Shown here: one piece after another, positions 28,801 through 36,122 of the stretch
How the letters are laid out: each line of letters opens with the position of its first letter
How positions within the stretch are numbered: the first letter of the stretch is position 1
Assembly: GCA_031265875.1 (NCBI GenBank)
Contig: JAISCA010000049.1
Coordinates: 62,001 to 126,000, forward strand
From: Propionibacteriaceae bacterium
GTDB taxonomy: Bacteria; Actinomycetota; Actinomycetes; Propionibacteriales; Propionibacteriaceae
Direction: 5' to 3'
DNA: 64,000 bases
Notes under the pieces: generated by a model
What the model was told of the DNA's origin: nothing
Seen by the model: only the letters and a program-made list of their open reading frames with translations
The model's database searches: none
Program-made: the position numbers and the translations under genes

Positions 28801-31800
28801 TGACCAGAGTGCAATCAGCTTGCTCGGTCGGAGCCAACTGATCTGGGCTGGTGGCGCTCCAGTGCCTGAGGTCGGCTGAATCTTGCTCGATGGTCAAGTC
28901 CACGGTCCAGCTGGAGCCGCCCGTGATCGAGCGCACCAGGCAGCTGGCCCCGGTCAGACTCCACTGGCCGGTGTCAGACTCCGGCATGATCTCGTCCAAG
29001 CTGATCAGGCCGGACTCTTCGACGATGGCCTCCGGCTGGCTGACGACCACCTCGACCGGTTGGCCGGGAGCGATCTGACCGGTCGTCTGGTCGAACTGCC
29101 AAGGCACGTCAGTCGCGGGGAACTCACCGCTGATCTGGAAGCTGCCCTGAGCCCCCACCGTCTGCTTCAGCACCCGTCGGGTCGGCGCTGGGGCGTAATT
29201 GTTGCCGACGGTGAACTCGACCGACTGGCCCCGGCCGATCTGGAAGGGCTGGCCCAGGTTGAGCCCGACCAAGGCGGGGCCGTCCGGCAACAGACGACCC
29301 GTCACCTGAGCGTAGTTCAAGGCCAGGCCCGGGCCGGTCCCGTCGACCAGCTCGGTCACGACGCAGGAGACCGGCTCGGAGCCGGGATCGAAATCGGCCC
29401 CGGTCGCGGTCTGACCGCTGGGCGGGGCCCAGGTCAAGGAGCCGTCCAGCACGGTCTGGCCCGACTGGTTGGAGCAGACCACACCCAGGACCGGCGCGGT
29501 GGCCGGTTGGTAGGTTCCGATCACGTCCTTGACCAGACGCAGGTGAGTCGGCTCGGGCGTGTAGACGTTGTCCACCGTCACGACCACTTGTTGGCCTTCT
29601 ACGACGGTGAAGCTGGCCGAGAAGGGATCGCTCCCGCTATCGGGCAGGGGGGACTCAACTCCGTCGACGGAGATCCTGGCACTGGCCGAGGCGATGACGC
29701 CGTCACCCGCCCCGGTGGCGCCACCCTGGTCCGGGTCCTCCGTCACGGTGCACTGCAAGGTGGGATAGCCGCTCTGGAAGGAGATCGAGCCCTGCGGCAC
29801 ACCCGCCGCCACGGTCACACTGGTCCCGAACAGGGTGTCATACGGCTGGTCCGCCTGACAGATCAGGACCAGCTCGGCCGCCTCCGGCCGCAAGGAGGTG
29901 TCGGCCGTGGCCGTCTTGACCACAGTCAAGGTGGCGGCCTGGAGCCAGGTGTTGGTGAAGGTGCAATTAGCGCTGGCGATATCTTCAGTCAACTCGATCG
30001 TGACGCTACCGCCATCCAGGTCGGCGTCGCCGACCTGGGCCGAGCCGCAATCCACCCCTGACAGCCGCCACTGACCGGCCGCCGTCGGGGCAGGGGCGGT
30101 CTCGCTGATGACATAGCGGTAGACCGGTCCACCGGTCAGGCTGACGGGGAAGCCCTCCGGCCAGCTCGGGTCGGCCGGGCCGGGGACGGCTTTGGGATCG
30201 TTGGGGTCGGTCGGGCCGGTCTCGGCCCGGGCCGTCCAGCTGCGGCCGGTCGGAGCCAGCTGGTCAGCCGCCGGGCCCGACTGCTGGACGACGGAGAAGC
30301 TGAAATCAGCCTTGCCGCCGGGGTAGGCGTCGTCGGCCAAGCTGGGGTCGTTCAACACCGTGTTCTTGGCGATTTGGATGCGCCCGGCCGGCACGAACTG
30401 ATTGACGATGTGGCAGTCGACACTGTCTTCCCAGGCAAAGACATCGTCTCCGCTATAGATCTGCTCCGGGTAGACACTGGTTTGCTTGAGCAGTTCAACC
30501 ACCGTGGTCGAACCTTCATGCTGGACCTCGCAATAGGCCCGGCTGGCCCGCCAAACACCGCTGGTCGAGCTGGGCAGGGTCTCGGTCAGGCGGACGTCGA
30601 AGGCGGCTGGTGGGGAGTCCGGCCAGTCCTCCTGGTCGATCTGACCGATCAGGGCCTGGCTGCCGTCCGACACCGCCAGGCCGGTCTGGCTGACGGGCAA
30701 CCATTCGCCGTCCTGCCCGACCTCGGCTGTGATGTCGAAGGACCCGTCGGCCCCTTGGGCCTCTTTCCAGAAACGCCAAGGCGTGGCGGAGGGCTGGGGC
30801 CGGACGATGTTGTTGACGGCCACGATCACGTTGTCGCCGGGATTGAGCGAGAAAGGCTGTCCCAAGACCAGCGGCACGACTTCAGTGGTCGATCCGATGA
30901 CACCGCTGAGGCTGGCCTGGGTGACGACCTCGTAGCCTGACTCGACGCCGCTGGCGGGCTCGGTCACGACGCAGGTGACGGGATAGTGGGCCTGGTACTG
31001 AGCGGTGTTGGCGGCCCGCCCGGACGCCACCAGCAGGTCGCCGCCCACGGCCGGGTAGTCGGAAGGGCTGACGCAGTTCAGGTTGAGCTGAGCCGGGGCC
31101 GGCCTGAGAGCGCTGTCGGACACGGTCTGCTTGGTCAAACCGATCTGGACCGTGGGAGCGCTGTAGGTGTTGTCGACCGTGAAGACCACGTCGTCGCCCA
31201 GGGCGACGGTGAAGGGCTCATCCAGTGCAGGTGTCCAACTGACCGGTTGGCCGTGGTTGGTGGCCGACAGGCTGACCCCGGGTGTGACGTAAGCCGGCGC
31301 CCCGGTGGCCTGTTCGGTCACAGTGCAGGTGGTGTCGGCGCCGACCTGGAATTGATCCGAGCCAGTGCTTTGACCTGACTCCACCTCGATGTCCTGAGCG
31401 AAGATGACGGCGGGTTGGCCGGACAGCGTGTACTCACAGCGGTACTCGATGATGGCCGAGCCGGTTCTGAGCGAGCTGTCGTCGGTGGCGTTCTTGACGA
31501 TGGTCAGTTTCGCCCCCGCCACCCACTGATTGGTGAACTGGCAGTCCACCACGGGCTGGGCCGCCGTCGGTTCGACGGTGACCGAGCCGGCCGCCAGGTC
31601 GGTCGCGACCGTCGGGGCGGCGCAACTGATGTCGCCGACCCGCCAGACCCCGGCGGCCTGGCCCGGCGGGGTCTGCTCGGTGATGACGTATTGGTACCGG
31701 GTCTGGGTGGTGCTGACCGGGAATCCGGCCGGCCAAGCCCCCGCGGGCAAGGCTGAGACCTGCTGATGGGCGCTGGGAGTGGTCCGGGCCGAGGCCGTCC

Positions 31801-34800
31801 AAGACTGTCCGGTGGGGGCCAGTTCAGACTCCGGATCGGTCAGGTCTTGGGCCCACTGGACCACGTTGTAGCCGAAGACGGCGCCGCCTTGATAGAAGGC
31901 GTCGTCTGGGACCAGACCGGCCTCGTCCACCGTCTTGGTCAGATCGATCCGCCCGGCCGGGGTGAAAGCGTTGGTCAAGTCACAGCTCACATTGTCGGTC
32001 GGCTCCAGCAGCTGGTCGCCCGAGTCAGCCAGCCAACGGTTGGGTTGCCCAGAGTCTTGAGTCAGGTTCAGAGTCATCTGACGACTAGCCCCGCTGGTCA
32101 TGGCGCTGACCTGGCAGACCGCCGCGGTCAACTGCCAGACGCCCCCGGCCTGAGCCGGGTCGGGCACGGTCTCGCTCAACTGGATGGCGCCAGCCGCGGT
32201 CACCGGCAGTCCGCTCAACTGGACCACGGCCTCCGTGCCGTCGGCTGGGACTTCGACTGTCTGATCGACCTTGTCTTGACCGGGGAATTCGATCTGGAAG
32301 TCGAAGCTGGCCTGAGGTCCGTCCACTCCCTTCCAAACCGAGCGCTCCGGCAGTGGGGCGAAGTCATTGTCGACCGTGGCCACCACGACATCGCCCCGTT
32401 CGACAGTGAAGGGCTGGCCCAGCCCGACTGGGGGATCGGGCGTCCAAGGCTGGCCGTTCTTGGTCAGGCTGAGCCGGGCCGAGGGCTGCCATGGCGCGCT
32501 CTGGCCGGCCGCCGGCTCGTCGATCTGACAGGTCAGGGGCTGGTCGTAGGGCGGGTCGCCGTACTGGTAGGTCTGGGTCAGGCTGGACTCGCCCGCCGGC
32601 ACGCTCAGGGCGTCGTCTATGACGGTGGCCCCAGCGGCCTGACAGGTCAGGCTGAGCTGGGCCGGGTCCGGCCGGATCGAACGGTCGGCGGTGGTGTTCT
32701 TGACCAGACTGAGGCTGGCCGGCGGCGGCGCCGTGTAACTGTTGACGGCGGTGATGACGACCTCGTCGCCCAGATCGATCCCGATGGGCTGGTCCAGTGC
32801 GATGGCCGGACCGGGCTGGCCATGGTTGGTCATGGACAGTGCGACCGACCAGTCGACTCCGGGGTTGGCGCCGCTTTGTTCTTCCGGCTCGGACAACTGA
32901 CAGGTCAAAGGCAGGGTGCTGCCGAACTCGGTGTCGGCCTGGCCCAGACCGGCCGCGACGGTGACGCTATTGCCGAACAAGACATCGCCGTCGCCGTCGA
33001 CCTCGTCCCGGTAGGCGCAGAAGAAGTCGAGTTGGGCCGGGGCGCCCCTCAGATCGGTGTCGGAGCTGGCCTGTTTGACGATGGTGACCAAGGCCAACGG
33101 CAGCCAGCGGTTGGTGAAGGTGCAGCTGACGTCGGGGATGGCGCTGGTCAGCTCGAATTCGACGGTGGTCTGGCCTTGGCTGGAGGCCACCGGCTGACCG
33201 GTGGTCCGGTCGACGCATTGGGCCGAAACGACCTGCCAGTTGCCGCGGGCCGTCGGGGCCGGCGTCGACTCCTCGATGACGTAGTGGTAGCGCGGCGCCC
33301 CGGACGGGTCGGAGACCAGGAAACCATCGGGCCAGGGCGAGGCGGTGGAGTCAGGTTGGGCCGCCACGGCCTGGCCGACCTGGCTCGGAGTGACGGCGGC
33401 GGTCAGACCGTAGGTGGCCAGCACGGCGTTGGCCTGGGGCTGGGGCAGGACCAACTGTTGCAGGACGGTGTACGCGAAATCGGCTTGGACGGTCCCGTCC
33501 TGGGCCGGCTGGAAGGCGTCGGCCACGACTAGGCCATCGGCTAGGACCTGTTTGTTGACGGCGATCTGACCGGCCGGGCTGAAGGTGTTGGTGATTAAAC
33601 AATCAGCATTTTCAGTGGCGGTCAGAGCTCTAGACAGCTGGGCCGTGAAAGAACCGTCCTGCCCCTGACTGATGGTCATGGGCACCGACACCGCCGTGCT
33701 CAGATCGGGGTTCGGCCCATTGGTGACGGCGCAATTGCCCTGGGCCAGGGTCCAAGTCCCGTCGCTGACCGGCACTTGCTCGGTCACACTGATGAGACCG
33801 GCGTGGGCGGCCACGCTACCGGTCCGCTCCCGGACCAGTTGTGAGGTGCCATCGTCGGTCACGGTCACATCGTCGACGTCGATAGGGGCCTCGCCCGGGA
33901 AAGTGACCTCGAAATCGAATTCGCCGTCTGAGCCGATGACCTCCTTCCACAGCCGCCGGAAAGGAAAGTTCGTAGGCTCCGGACCGGGAGCCTGGCGGGC
34001 GTTGGTGTAGGTGCAGACCACGCTCTGACCGGCCCCGGTCAGAGTCACCGTGGTGGGATCGAGGCCGCTGGTGCGGTGGGTGTCGCCGGCGTCGTTGCTG
34101 AAGACGGCCTGACCGCCGCCCGAGGTGGTGCAGACCGGTGAGTCGGGGGTCAGCCAGTCGGCCGTGGTGGGCAGGGTCTCTTGGAAGGACCAGGCGGTGC
34201 CGACGGCCCGCACGAAGCTCTGCGAGACGATCTGGCCCGGCTTGGTCGCGGTCAGAGAGAAGTCGTTAGTGCCGTCGCCGTTGCTGTCGGCGTAGGAGAT
34301 GTCACCGTCGAAACGGAAGACGCCTTGACCGATGGTGTCGGCGGCCAGGACTTTCTGCACGGTGATGGTGCCGGCGTCGACATGGTGGCCGATGGCGTAG
34401 TAATAGCAGTAGACGTGGCGTGAGCCACTGTTGAAAGCCACTTTCTCCACGTTGTCGCCGTTGACGGCGTCGTAGGCGCAGCGCAGGGCGGCGAAGGAGA
34501 GCTCCGGATAGTACCCGGTGGTGTCGACCGGGCGGGGATCGGTCGGTTTGCCGCCTTGGGCCCACAGGCTGCCGCGCTGGGCGGTCGTGGTCTCGCGGTC
34601 CAAGGTCACAGTCACGGCGCCGGGGACGGTGTTGCTGCCGACCGGGCGGCCCTGGCTGTCCAACTGGGGCACCGAGTCGACCGTGGTGACGGTGGCGGTG
34701 GCGCCGGAGACATAACTCAAGTAGTAGCTGGCCACGGTCTTCGAGACCATGCCCGAGCCGATCGTGAACTGGAGTCCCGGCAGGGGGCGGCAGTGGTCGG

Positions 34801-35128
34801 CGCTCATGCCCGCGTTCTCCGGACCCGGTTCGACCGCGTTGCCGGCCTGATATTTCGAATCGGGGCCGAGGTCTTGCAGTGACTCTTGGATGTTGTTCCG
34901 GGCCCGGTTGGCCTGAACGTCCGAGTAGTCGTCGCAGACCACGCCGACGAAGGTGACGGACAAAGATCCGGTGGGCGGTCGCGGGTTGACCTGGGCCGCC
35001 TCGGCTTGGGGCAAGACCGCCGAGGGCCCCAAACCGACCCCGGTCAGAACCAGACCGAGCACCGCCGCTCCCAAAGTCAGCCGCCGCCCGACTCCCCCAG
35101 TCCGCGTCGTCCGTTGCTCCAGACTCAT
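22880..35128 (-). CDS. Giant secreted multi-module surface protein (28 DUF5979/CnaB-like modules)
   Basis: 4082 residues from the ATG at 35128, which has a perfect AAGGAGG seven bases upstream. Residues 1-44 are a signal peptide (cleavage expected after Ala44). A non-repetitive head (45 to about 390) holds several Cys and a prealbumin/SpaA-like segment near its end. Residues about 390-4031 are seven tandem super-repeats of 510-540 residues, each made of four modules A-B-C-D, 28 in total. Each module has Lys in the first strand, Glu in the middle, Asn in the last strand and a Cys pair. A Pro11 run, then LPAAW, a hydrophobic stretch and RRRR end the protein. This is the design of a rigid, isopeptide-stabilised surface stalk such as an adhesin or S-layer-like fibre. 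No sortase or pilus gene is nearby. Ligand unknown. Confidence 0.9.
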   Translation of the reverse strand: MSLEQRTTRTGGVGRRLTLGAAVLGLVLTGVGLGPSAVLPQAEAAQVNPRPPTGSLSVTFVGVVCDDYSDVQANRARNNIQESLQDLGPDSKYQAGNAVEPGPENAGMSADHCRPLPGLQFTIGSGMVSKTVASYYLSYVSGATATVTTVDSVPQLDSQGRPVGSNTVPGAVTVTLDRETTTAQRGSLWAQGGKPTDPRPVDTTGYYPELSFAALRCAYDAVNGDNVEKVAFNSGSRHVYCYYYAIGHHVDAGTITVQKVLAADTIGQGVFRFDGDISYADSNGDGTNDFSLTATKPGQIVSQSFVRAVGTAWSFQETLPTTADWLTPDSPVCTTSGGGQAVFSNDAGDTHRTSGLDPTTVTLTGAGQSVVCTYTNARQAPGPEPTNFPFRRLWKEVIGSDGEFDFEVTFPGEAPIDVDDVTVTDDGTSQLVRERTGSVAAHAGLISVTEQVPVSDGTWTLAQGNCAVTNGPNPDLSTAVSVPMTISQGQDGSFTAQLSRALTATENADCLITNTFSPAGQIAVNKQVLADGLVVADAFQPAQDGTVQADFAYTVLQQLVLPQPQANAVLATYGLTAAVTPSQVGQAVAAQPDSTASPWPDGFLVSDPSGAPRYHYVIEESTPAPTARGNWQVVSAQCVDRTTGQPVASSQGQTTVEFELTSAIPDVSCTFTNRWLPLALVTIVKQASSDTDLRGAPAQLDFFCAYRDEVDGDGDVLFGNSVTVAAGLGQADTEFGSTLPLTCQLSEPEEQSGANPGVDWSVALSMTNHGQPGPAIALDQPIGIDLGDEVVITAVNSYTAPPPASLSLVKNTTADRSIRPDPAQLSLTCQAAGATVIDDALSVPAGESSLTQTYQYGDPPYDQPLTCQIDEPAAGQSAPWQPSARLSLTKNGQPWTPDPPVGLGQPFTVERGDVVVATVDNDFAPLPERSVWKGVDGPQASFDFQIEFPGQDKVDQTVEVPADGTEAVVQLSGLPVTAAGAIQLSETVPDPAQAGGVWQLTAAVCQVSAMTSGASRQMTLNLTQDSGQPNRWLADSGDQLLEPTDNVSCDLTNAFTPAGRIDLTKTVDEAGLVPDDAFYQGGAVFGYNVVQWAQDLTDPESELAPTGQSWTASARTTPSAHQQVSALPAGAWPAGFPVSTTQTRYQYVITEQTPPGQAAGVWRVGDISCAAPTVATDLAAGSVTVEPTAAQPVVDCQFTNQWVAGAKLTIVKNATDDSSLRTGSAIIEYRCEYTLSGQPAVIFAQDIEVESGQSTGSDQFQVGADTTCTVTEQATGAPAYVTPGVSLSATNHGQPVSWTPALDEPFTVALGDDVVFTVDNTYSAPTVQIGLTKQTVSDSALRPAPAQLNLNCVSPSDYPAVGGDLLVASGRAANTAQYQAHYPVTCVVTEPASGVESGYEVVTQASLSGVIGSTTEVVPLVLGQPFSLNPGDNVIVAVNNIVRPQPSATPWRFWKEAQGADGSFDITAEVGQDGEWLPVSQTGLAVSDGSQALIGQIDQEDWPDSPPAAFDVRLTETLPSSTSGVWRASRAYCEVQHEGSTTVVELLKQTSVYPEQIYSGDDVFAWEDSVDCHIVNQFVPAGRIQIAKNTVLNDPSLADDAYPGGKADFSFSVVQQSGPAADQLAPTGRSWTARAETGPTDPNDPKAVPGPADPSWPEGFPVSLTGGPVYRYVISETAPAPTAAGQWRLSGVDCGSAQVGDADLDGGSVTIELTEDIASANCTFTNTWLQAATLTVVKTATADTSLRPEAAELVLICQADQPYDTLFGTSVTVAAGVPQGSISFQSGYPTLQCTVTEDPDQGGATGAGDGVIASASARISVDGVESPLPDSGSDPFSASFTVVEGQQVVVTVDNVYTPEPTHLRLVKDVIGTYQPATAPVLGVVCSNQSGQTVLDGSLTWAPPSGQTATGADFDPGSEPVSCVVTELVDGTGPGLALNYAQVTGRLLPDGPALVGLNLGQPFQIGRGQSVEFTVGNNYAPAPTRRVLKQTVGAQGSFQISGEFPATDVPWQFDQTTGQIAPGQPVEVVVSQPEAIVEESGLISLDEIMPESDTGQWSLTGASCLVRSITGGSSWTVDLTIEQDSADLRHWSATSPDQLAPTEQADCTLVNTFTPAGRINLTKTADQTGPDPAAGLPAQFDYSITQLSGPRGGALAPTGRIYSGQVALPDPSLGLTAVPIQPGASGLPWPEGFPVSDQTTTYQYQISESLPAPTAAGAWQVEAVTCQPGAVLSSVTGATAVIELSAATPVADCQFVNRWVPAASLSLVKTATLDLALRPNPALVDLVCRDAASGAATRRELVLPEGRDSASISFTSVTDLICQVQELQSNNGADPASGVTWDYRLALTNHGLPGASLDLNWDFPVSQGDDIRVELNNYYTPPPPAQVTVVKLTSADQTIRPERAILNVDCQDGDGQTLVDGTVEVAPGLSQDQHLFQADQPMSCVVTEASGGQGQAYAVSASAELRDGSGGVQPISLGQAFAVARGDQLTFTVANQFQNLPRRQVSKQALGGAGQFDFEIAWPGQSQAQSVTGLSLASGATGLVATNWSQAAGPLQIVETVPDPAVAGGVWTAQTASCQVTDASGAVSALELTLTPGPGSNQWTALTSQDLPAGAAADCLLVNQFTPAGRIQLHKTVSPDGLAPDDALPAQFSYNVTQYAVDGSGQTSATGLAASASVEMTADHLSDQPVQPDSGWPAGFEVTTASGGRYQYVISEVLPAPTVLGAWHVSAVSCAGAQPVTDWQSGPAVTVELTASQPETDCTFTNQWVEAPVASLSLVKIGSVDTGLRPGSAILDYQCTEIVQGQPVTFSQSLVLPAGQASVSTGFQSFAALTCQVTETATGAGPQVGQSATVDMVLNGQPVVPSPALGEDFDVALGDQVTFTVTNGYTPPAQVTVSKATTGDLTARPDPAQLALSCVDAADLPLIDGAVTVAPGQTSASQVFLSDQTLTCQVTEPDSGAAPAYAPRVSAQLTDQTGQVSPVELGQAFTVVPGQSVVFAVSNDFDQLPQRQIRKLALGGSGVFSYDLDLPGLTPLSLASVTAGPAAAVAVASGWSDQPGSISLTETVPDPAAAGGVWTLTGGSCQVTRPDGSVWQQAMTVSPGPAGSNQWTAQTSQPLGLGDAADCLVTNQFTPAGQIQLVKTVDPAGLVAYDAFPADFSYSVTQYAVDLAGQSSPTGQVSVAAASVDASAHSGVVATPGASWPAGFEVTTGQSRYQYVITESLPAATFVGGWQVADVTCQGGQTVARSGPAVTLELTAGSPEASCTFTNRWVEAPSGSLTIVKRGSDDLTLRSGAAVLSYQCVESGSGQAFSQDLVLPPGAGSTSTGFQAFAPLTCRVDETATGAASGVTAGYQTSLTVNGQAVSPSPDLGQDFAVGLGDQVAFEVDNTYQAPPPPAALRLTKHTSADPTVRDQPAQVALTCSQSGQTRLSGQVTVAVGLAAASQSFQAPGDSLSCLVTEPADGAAAGYSADPPTMAVTNHGLPLTSQPGLDQPFTVLAGDDIDIVVDNTFSALPPPPPEPYQRVHKQALGEDGEFDFVVDYSDGGFTAVLNLPVAQTTTVQVASHSSQTGGPAGFLRVTEDTASSGLAHGQWSLVQASCEVGPVSGGATRQVAMEILQVSADVWTATSSEPLSPEDNADCTLVNRFQPVGSIDLIKTIDPAGLTADAFPGGQVDFDYSLTQLAGTDNSDLTPTGRVYWAEASLDAAHLSVPALPSGQGLPWPDGFLFTDYDAGQHYQYVIAETLPPPTAAGSWRLEQVNCSPGTVIVPGSQTASSVTIEPTVDEAEVACELVNQWQPTARLSLVKQATADDSLRPGQARLVVECSYESAAGTALINQEVVLPAGATSASLDLTAPGDLTCQVTEPDNGAGEDVEWSYSLSASQAGQPGPAADLGESFVVTTGQDVVYQVTNHYVRLAQVSLTKLTTADQTIRPDPAQLAVRCADRDDGSPVVDQVLEVPPGQASASLQFQSSRALYCVVTESSAGQATGYTWSYAMTAVNQFGPVEPVDLNQPIAVDPGDRLTIELENVLTPPPPPPPPPPPVPSGGSTLPAAWAGLAVLLLAGGLGLLDWRRRRLKAAA
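23035..24568 (-). repeat. Super-repeat 7 of 7
   Basis: Residues about 3521-4031. Modules open QRVHKQALG (A), GSIDLIKTI (B), RLSLVKQAT (C) and QVSLTKLTT (D). It runs into the Pro11 spacer and C-terminal anchor. Confidence 0.85.
24569..26110 (-). repeat. Super-repeat 6 of 7
   Basis: Residues about 3007-3520. Modules open RQIRKLALG (A), GQIQLVKTV (B), SLTIVKRGS (C) and ALRLTKHTS (D). Confidence 0.85.
26111..27635 (-). repeat. Super-repeat 5 of 7
   Basis: Residues about 2499-3006. Modules open RQVSKQALG (A), GRIQLHKTV (B), SLSLVKIGS (C) and QVTVSKATT (D). At protein level it is the closest relative of super-repeat 6 (shared SYxVTQYAVD and PAGxIQLxKTV). Confidence 0.85.
27636..29185 (-). repeat. 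Super-repeat 4 of 7
   Basis: Residues about 1982-2498. Modules open RRVLKQTVG (A), GRINLTKTA (B), SLSLVKTAT (C) and QVTVVKLTS (D). Confidence 0.85.
29186..30795 (-). repeat. Super-repeat 3 of 7
   Basis: Residues about 1445-1981. Modules open WRFWKEAQG (A), GRIQIAKNT (B), TLTVVKTAT (C) and HLRLVKDVI (D); the D module has lost the usual D-xx-xRP motif. Confidence 0.83.
30796..32350 (-). repeat. Super-repeat 2 of 7
   Basis: Residues about 927-1444. Modules open RSVWKGVDG (A), GRIDLTKTV (B), KLTIVKNAT (C) and QIGLTKQTV (D). Confidence 0.85.
32351..33965 (-). repeat. Super-repeat 1 of 7 (modules A-B-C-D)
   Basis: Residues about 389-926 of the giant protein. Module A opens RRLWKEVIGSDGEFDFEV, B opens GQIAVNKQV, C opens LVTIVKQAS, D opens LSLVKNTTADRSIRP. 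Boundaries are approximate. Confidence 0.85.
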
Positions 35129-35180
35129 CTCGACCTCCTTCAGGTCGCCCTCGACCTGTCCCGCCCTGTGACGTGGCCCA

Positions 35181-35211
35181 GCCACGAACGGAGATCGCCA
35201 CGACGGAGATC
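35181..35211. repeat. Tandem 15/16-bp direct repeat in the leader of the giant gene
   Basis: GCCACGAACGGAGATC (35181-35196) is followed at once by GCCACGACGGAGATC (35197-35211), identical but for one base. It lies 53-83 bp upstream of the giant gene ATG, downstream of its likely promoter. Confidence 0.7.
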
Positions 35212-35239
35212 ACGGGGCCAGATCGTCCAGGTCATTGTG

Positions 35240-35245
35240 ATACTA
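35240..35245 (-). promoter_or_regulatory. Possible -10 (TAGTAT) of the giant gene
   Basis: Read on the minus strand, TAGTAT stands in the most AT-rich part of the intergenic region, about 110 bases before the ATG, implying a leader of roughly 105 bases. A -35 match is weak (GTCAAC about 18 bp upstream). Confidence 0.4.
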
Positions 35246-35286
35246 CAACAGAGGCTGCCGAGTTGACCGAGCGGCTTGAGCACAGA

Positions 35287-35320
35287 GATGGATTCCATCC
35301 CCCCAGCCCTGGAATCCATC
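35287..35320. promoter_or_regulatory. Paired palindromes between the giant gene and the isomerase-like gene
   Basis: GATGGATTCCA (35287-35297) and TGGAATCCATC (35310-35320) are perfect inverted copies. Each also contains its own small palindrome (ATGGA-T-TCCAT and TGGA-A-TCCA), with centres 22 bp apart, about two helical turns. This favours an operator bound by two dimers; a hairpin is the alternative. Confidence 0.5.
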
Positions 35321-35408
35321 GTCCCAGCAGTGCCAGACTTGGTCTGAACCGCCCGACCGGCGCCGCCGCTGACCGGGCGCCCGACTCGAACCGAACCAGG
35401 AGGCCAAG

Positions 35409-36122
35409 ATGAGCCCCAGCGGAACACCGACCGACGCCGCCGGCCAGGCCGCTTGGCTGGAGGCCGCCAGCGACCAGTGGGACCAGTTGGTGAACGAGCT
35501 GCGGCCGGTGACCGACTGGTCGGCCCCGGTTCCAACTTGCCCGGGCTGGACCATCGACCATCTGGTGGGACATCTAGCCGGCCTCGGACCCTGGATCGAA
35601 GCCGCTCTGACCGCCGAGGAGCGTCCGGCCTGGCCGGCCCAGCCGCCGCCGGACGACCGGGCGGGCTGGGTCCGCCGGAACGCCGACGCCCTGCTCCAAG
35701 CCTTGCGTGAGCGGCCCTTCGACGCCCCCGCCTGGACGCTCTGGCCGCCTCGCCTGACCGCTTTCTGGCCCCGCCGCTTGACCCATGAATTGGCCATCCA
35801 CCGCTTCGACCTGGCCCAGGCCCTGGCCGGACCCGGCCAGGCGGCGGCTTGGGAGGTCCCCGACTGGCTAGCCCTCGACGGTCTGGACGAGGCCATGTTC
35901 GGCAACTGGCCGCGCCAGATCGCCCGCGGCAGCTCCAGCGCCAGCCCCGGCGCCGTCCAGTTGGTGGCGCAGACCGGGCCGGACACCCCCGCCACCGTCT
36001 TGACCGTGCCGGGGACCGACCCGGCGGCCGACCCCATCGTGGCCGAGGGTTCGCCGCGTCAGTTGTACCTGGCCGTCTGGGGCCGGGGCCAAGACTTCGG
36101 CCTGCCCCGTATGACCTCTTGA
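35409..36122 (+). CDS. Maleylpyruvate isomerase-like (TIGR03083) DinB-fold protein
   Basis: 237 residues. The N-terminal four-helix domain contains CPGWTIDHLVGHLAGLGPW and later RRLTHELAIHRFDLAQAL, supplying the His residues that bind metal in mycothiol-dependent maleylpyruvate isomerases and related DinB-fold thiol-S-transferases. The C-terminal part (about 160-237) is an SCP2-like domain. Strong AGGAGG lies upstream of the ATG. The substrate is not indicated by neighbours; the family is large in actinobacteria and mostly uncharacterised. Divergent from the giant gene. Confidence 0.78.
   Translation: MSPSGTPTDAAGQAAWLEAASDQWDQLVNELRPVTDWSAPVPTCPGWTIDHLVGHLAGLGPWIEAALTAEERPAWPAQPPPDDRAGWVRRNADALLQALRERPFDAPAWTLWPPRLTAFWPRRLTHELAIHRFDLAQALAGPGQAAAWEVPDWLALDGLDEAMFGNWPRQIARGSSSASPGAVQLVAQTGPDTPATVLTVPGTDPAADPIVAEGSPRQLYLAVWGRGQDFGLPRMTS

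Noticed and set aside
24150-34423. Numerous plus-strand frames across the giant gene
   Set aside because: They repeat with the super-repeat period because they are the antisense of repeated coding sequence, and none has a family-like product.
22880-35128. Possible assembly artefact or fused neighbouring genes in the 12.2-kb frame
   Set aside because: There is no internal stop or frameshift over 4082 codons and no two quartets appear identical at DNA level, as a collapsed or duplicated assembly would give. Read-level proof is not available here.
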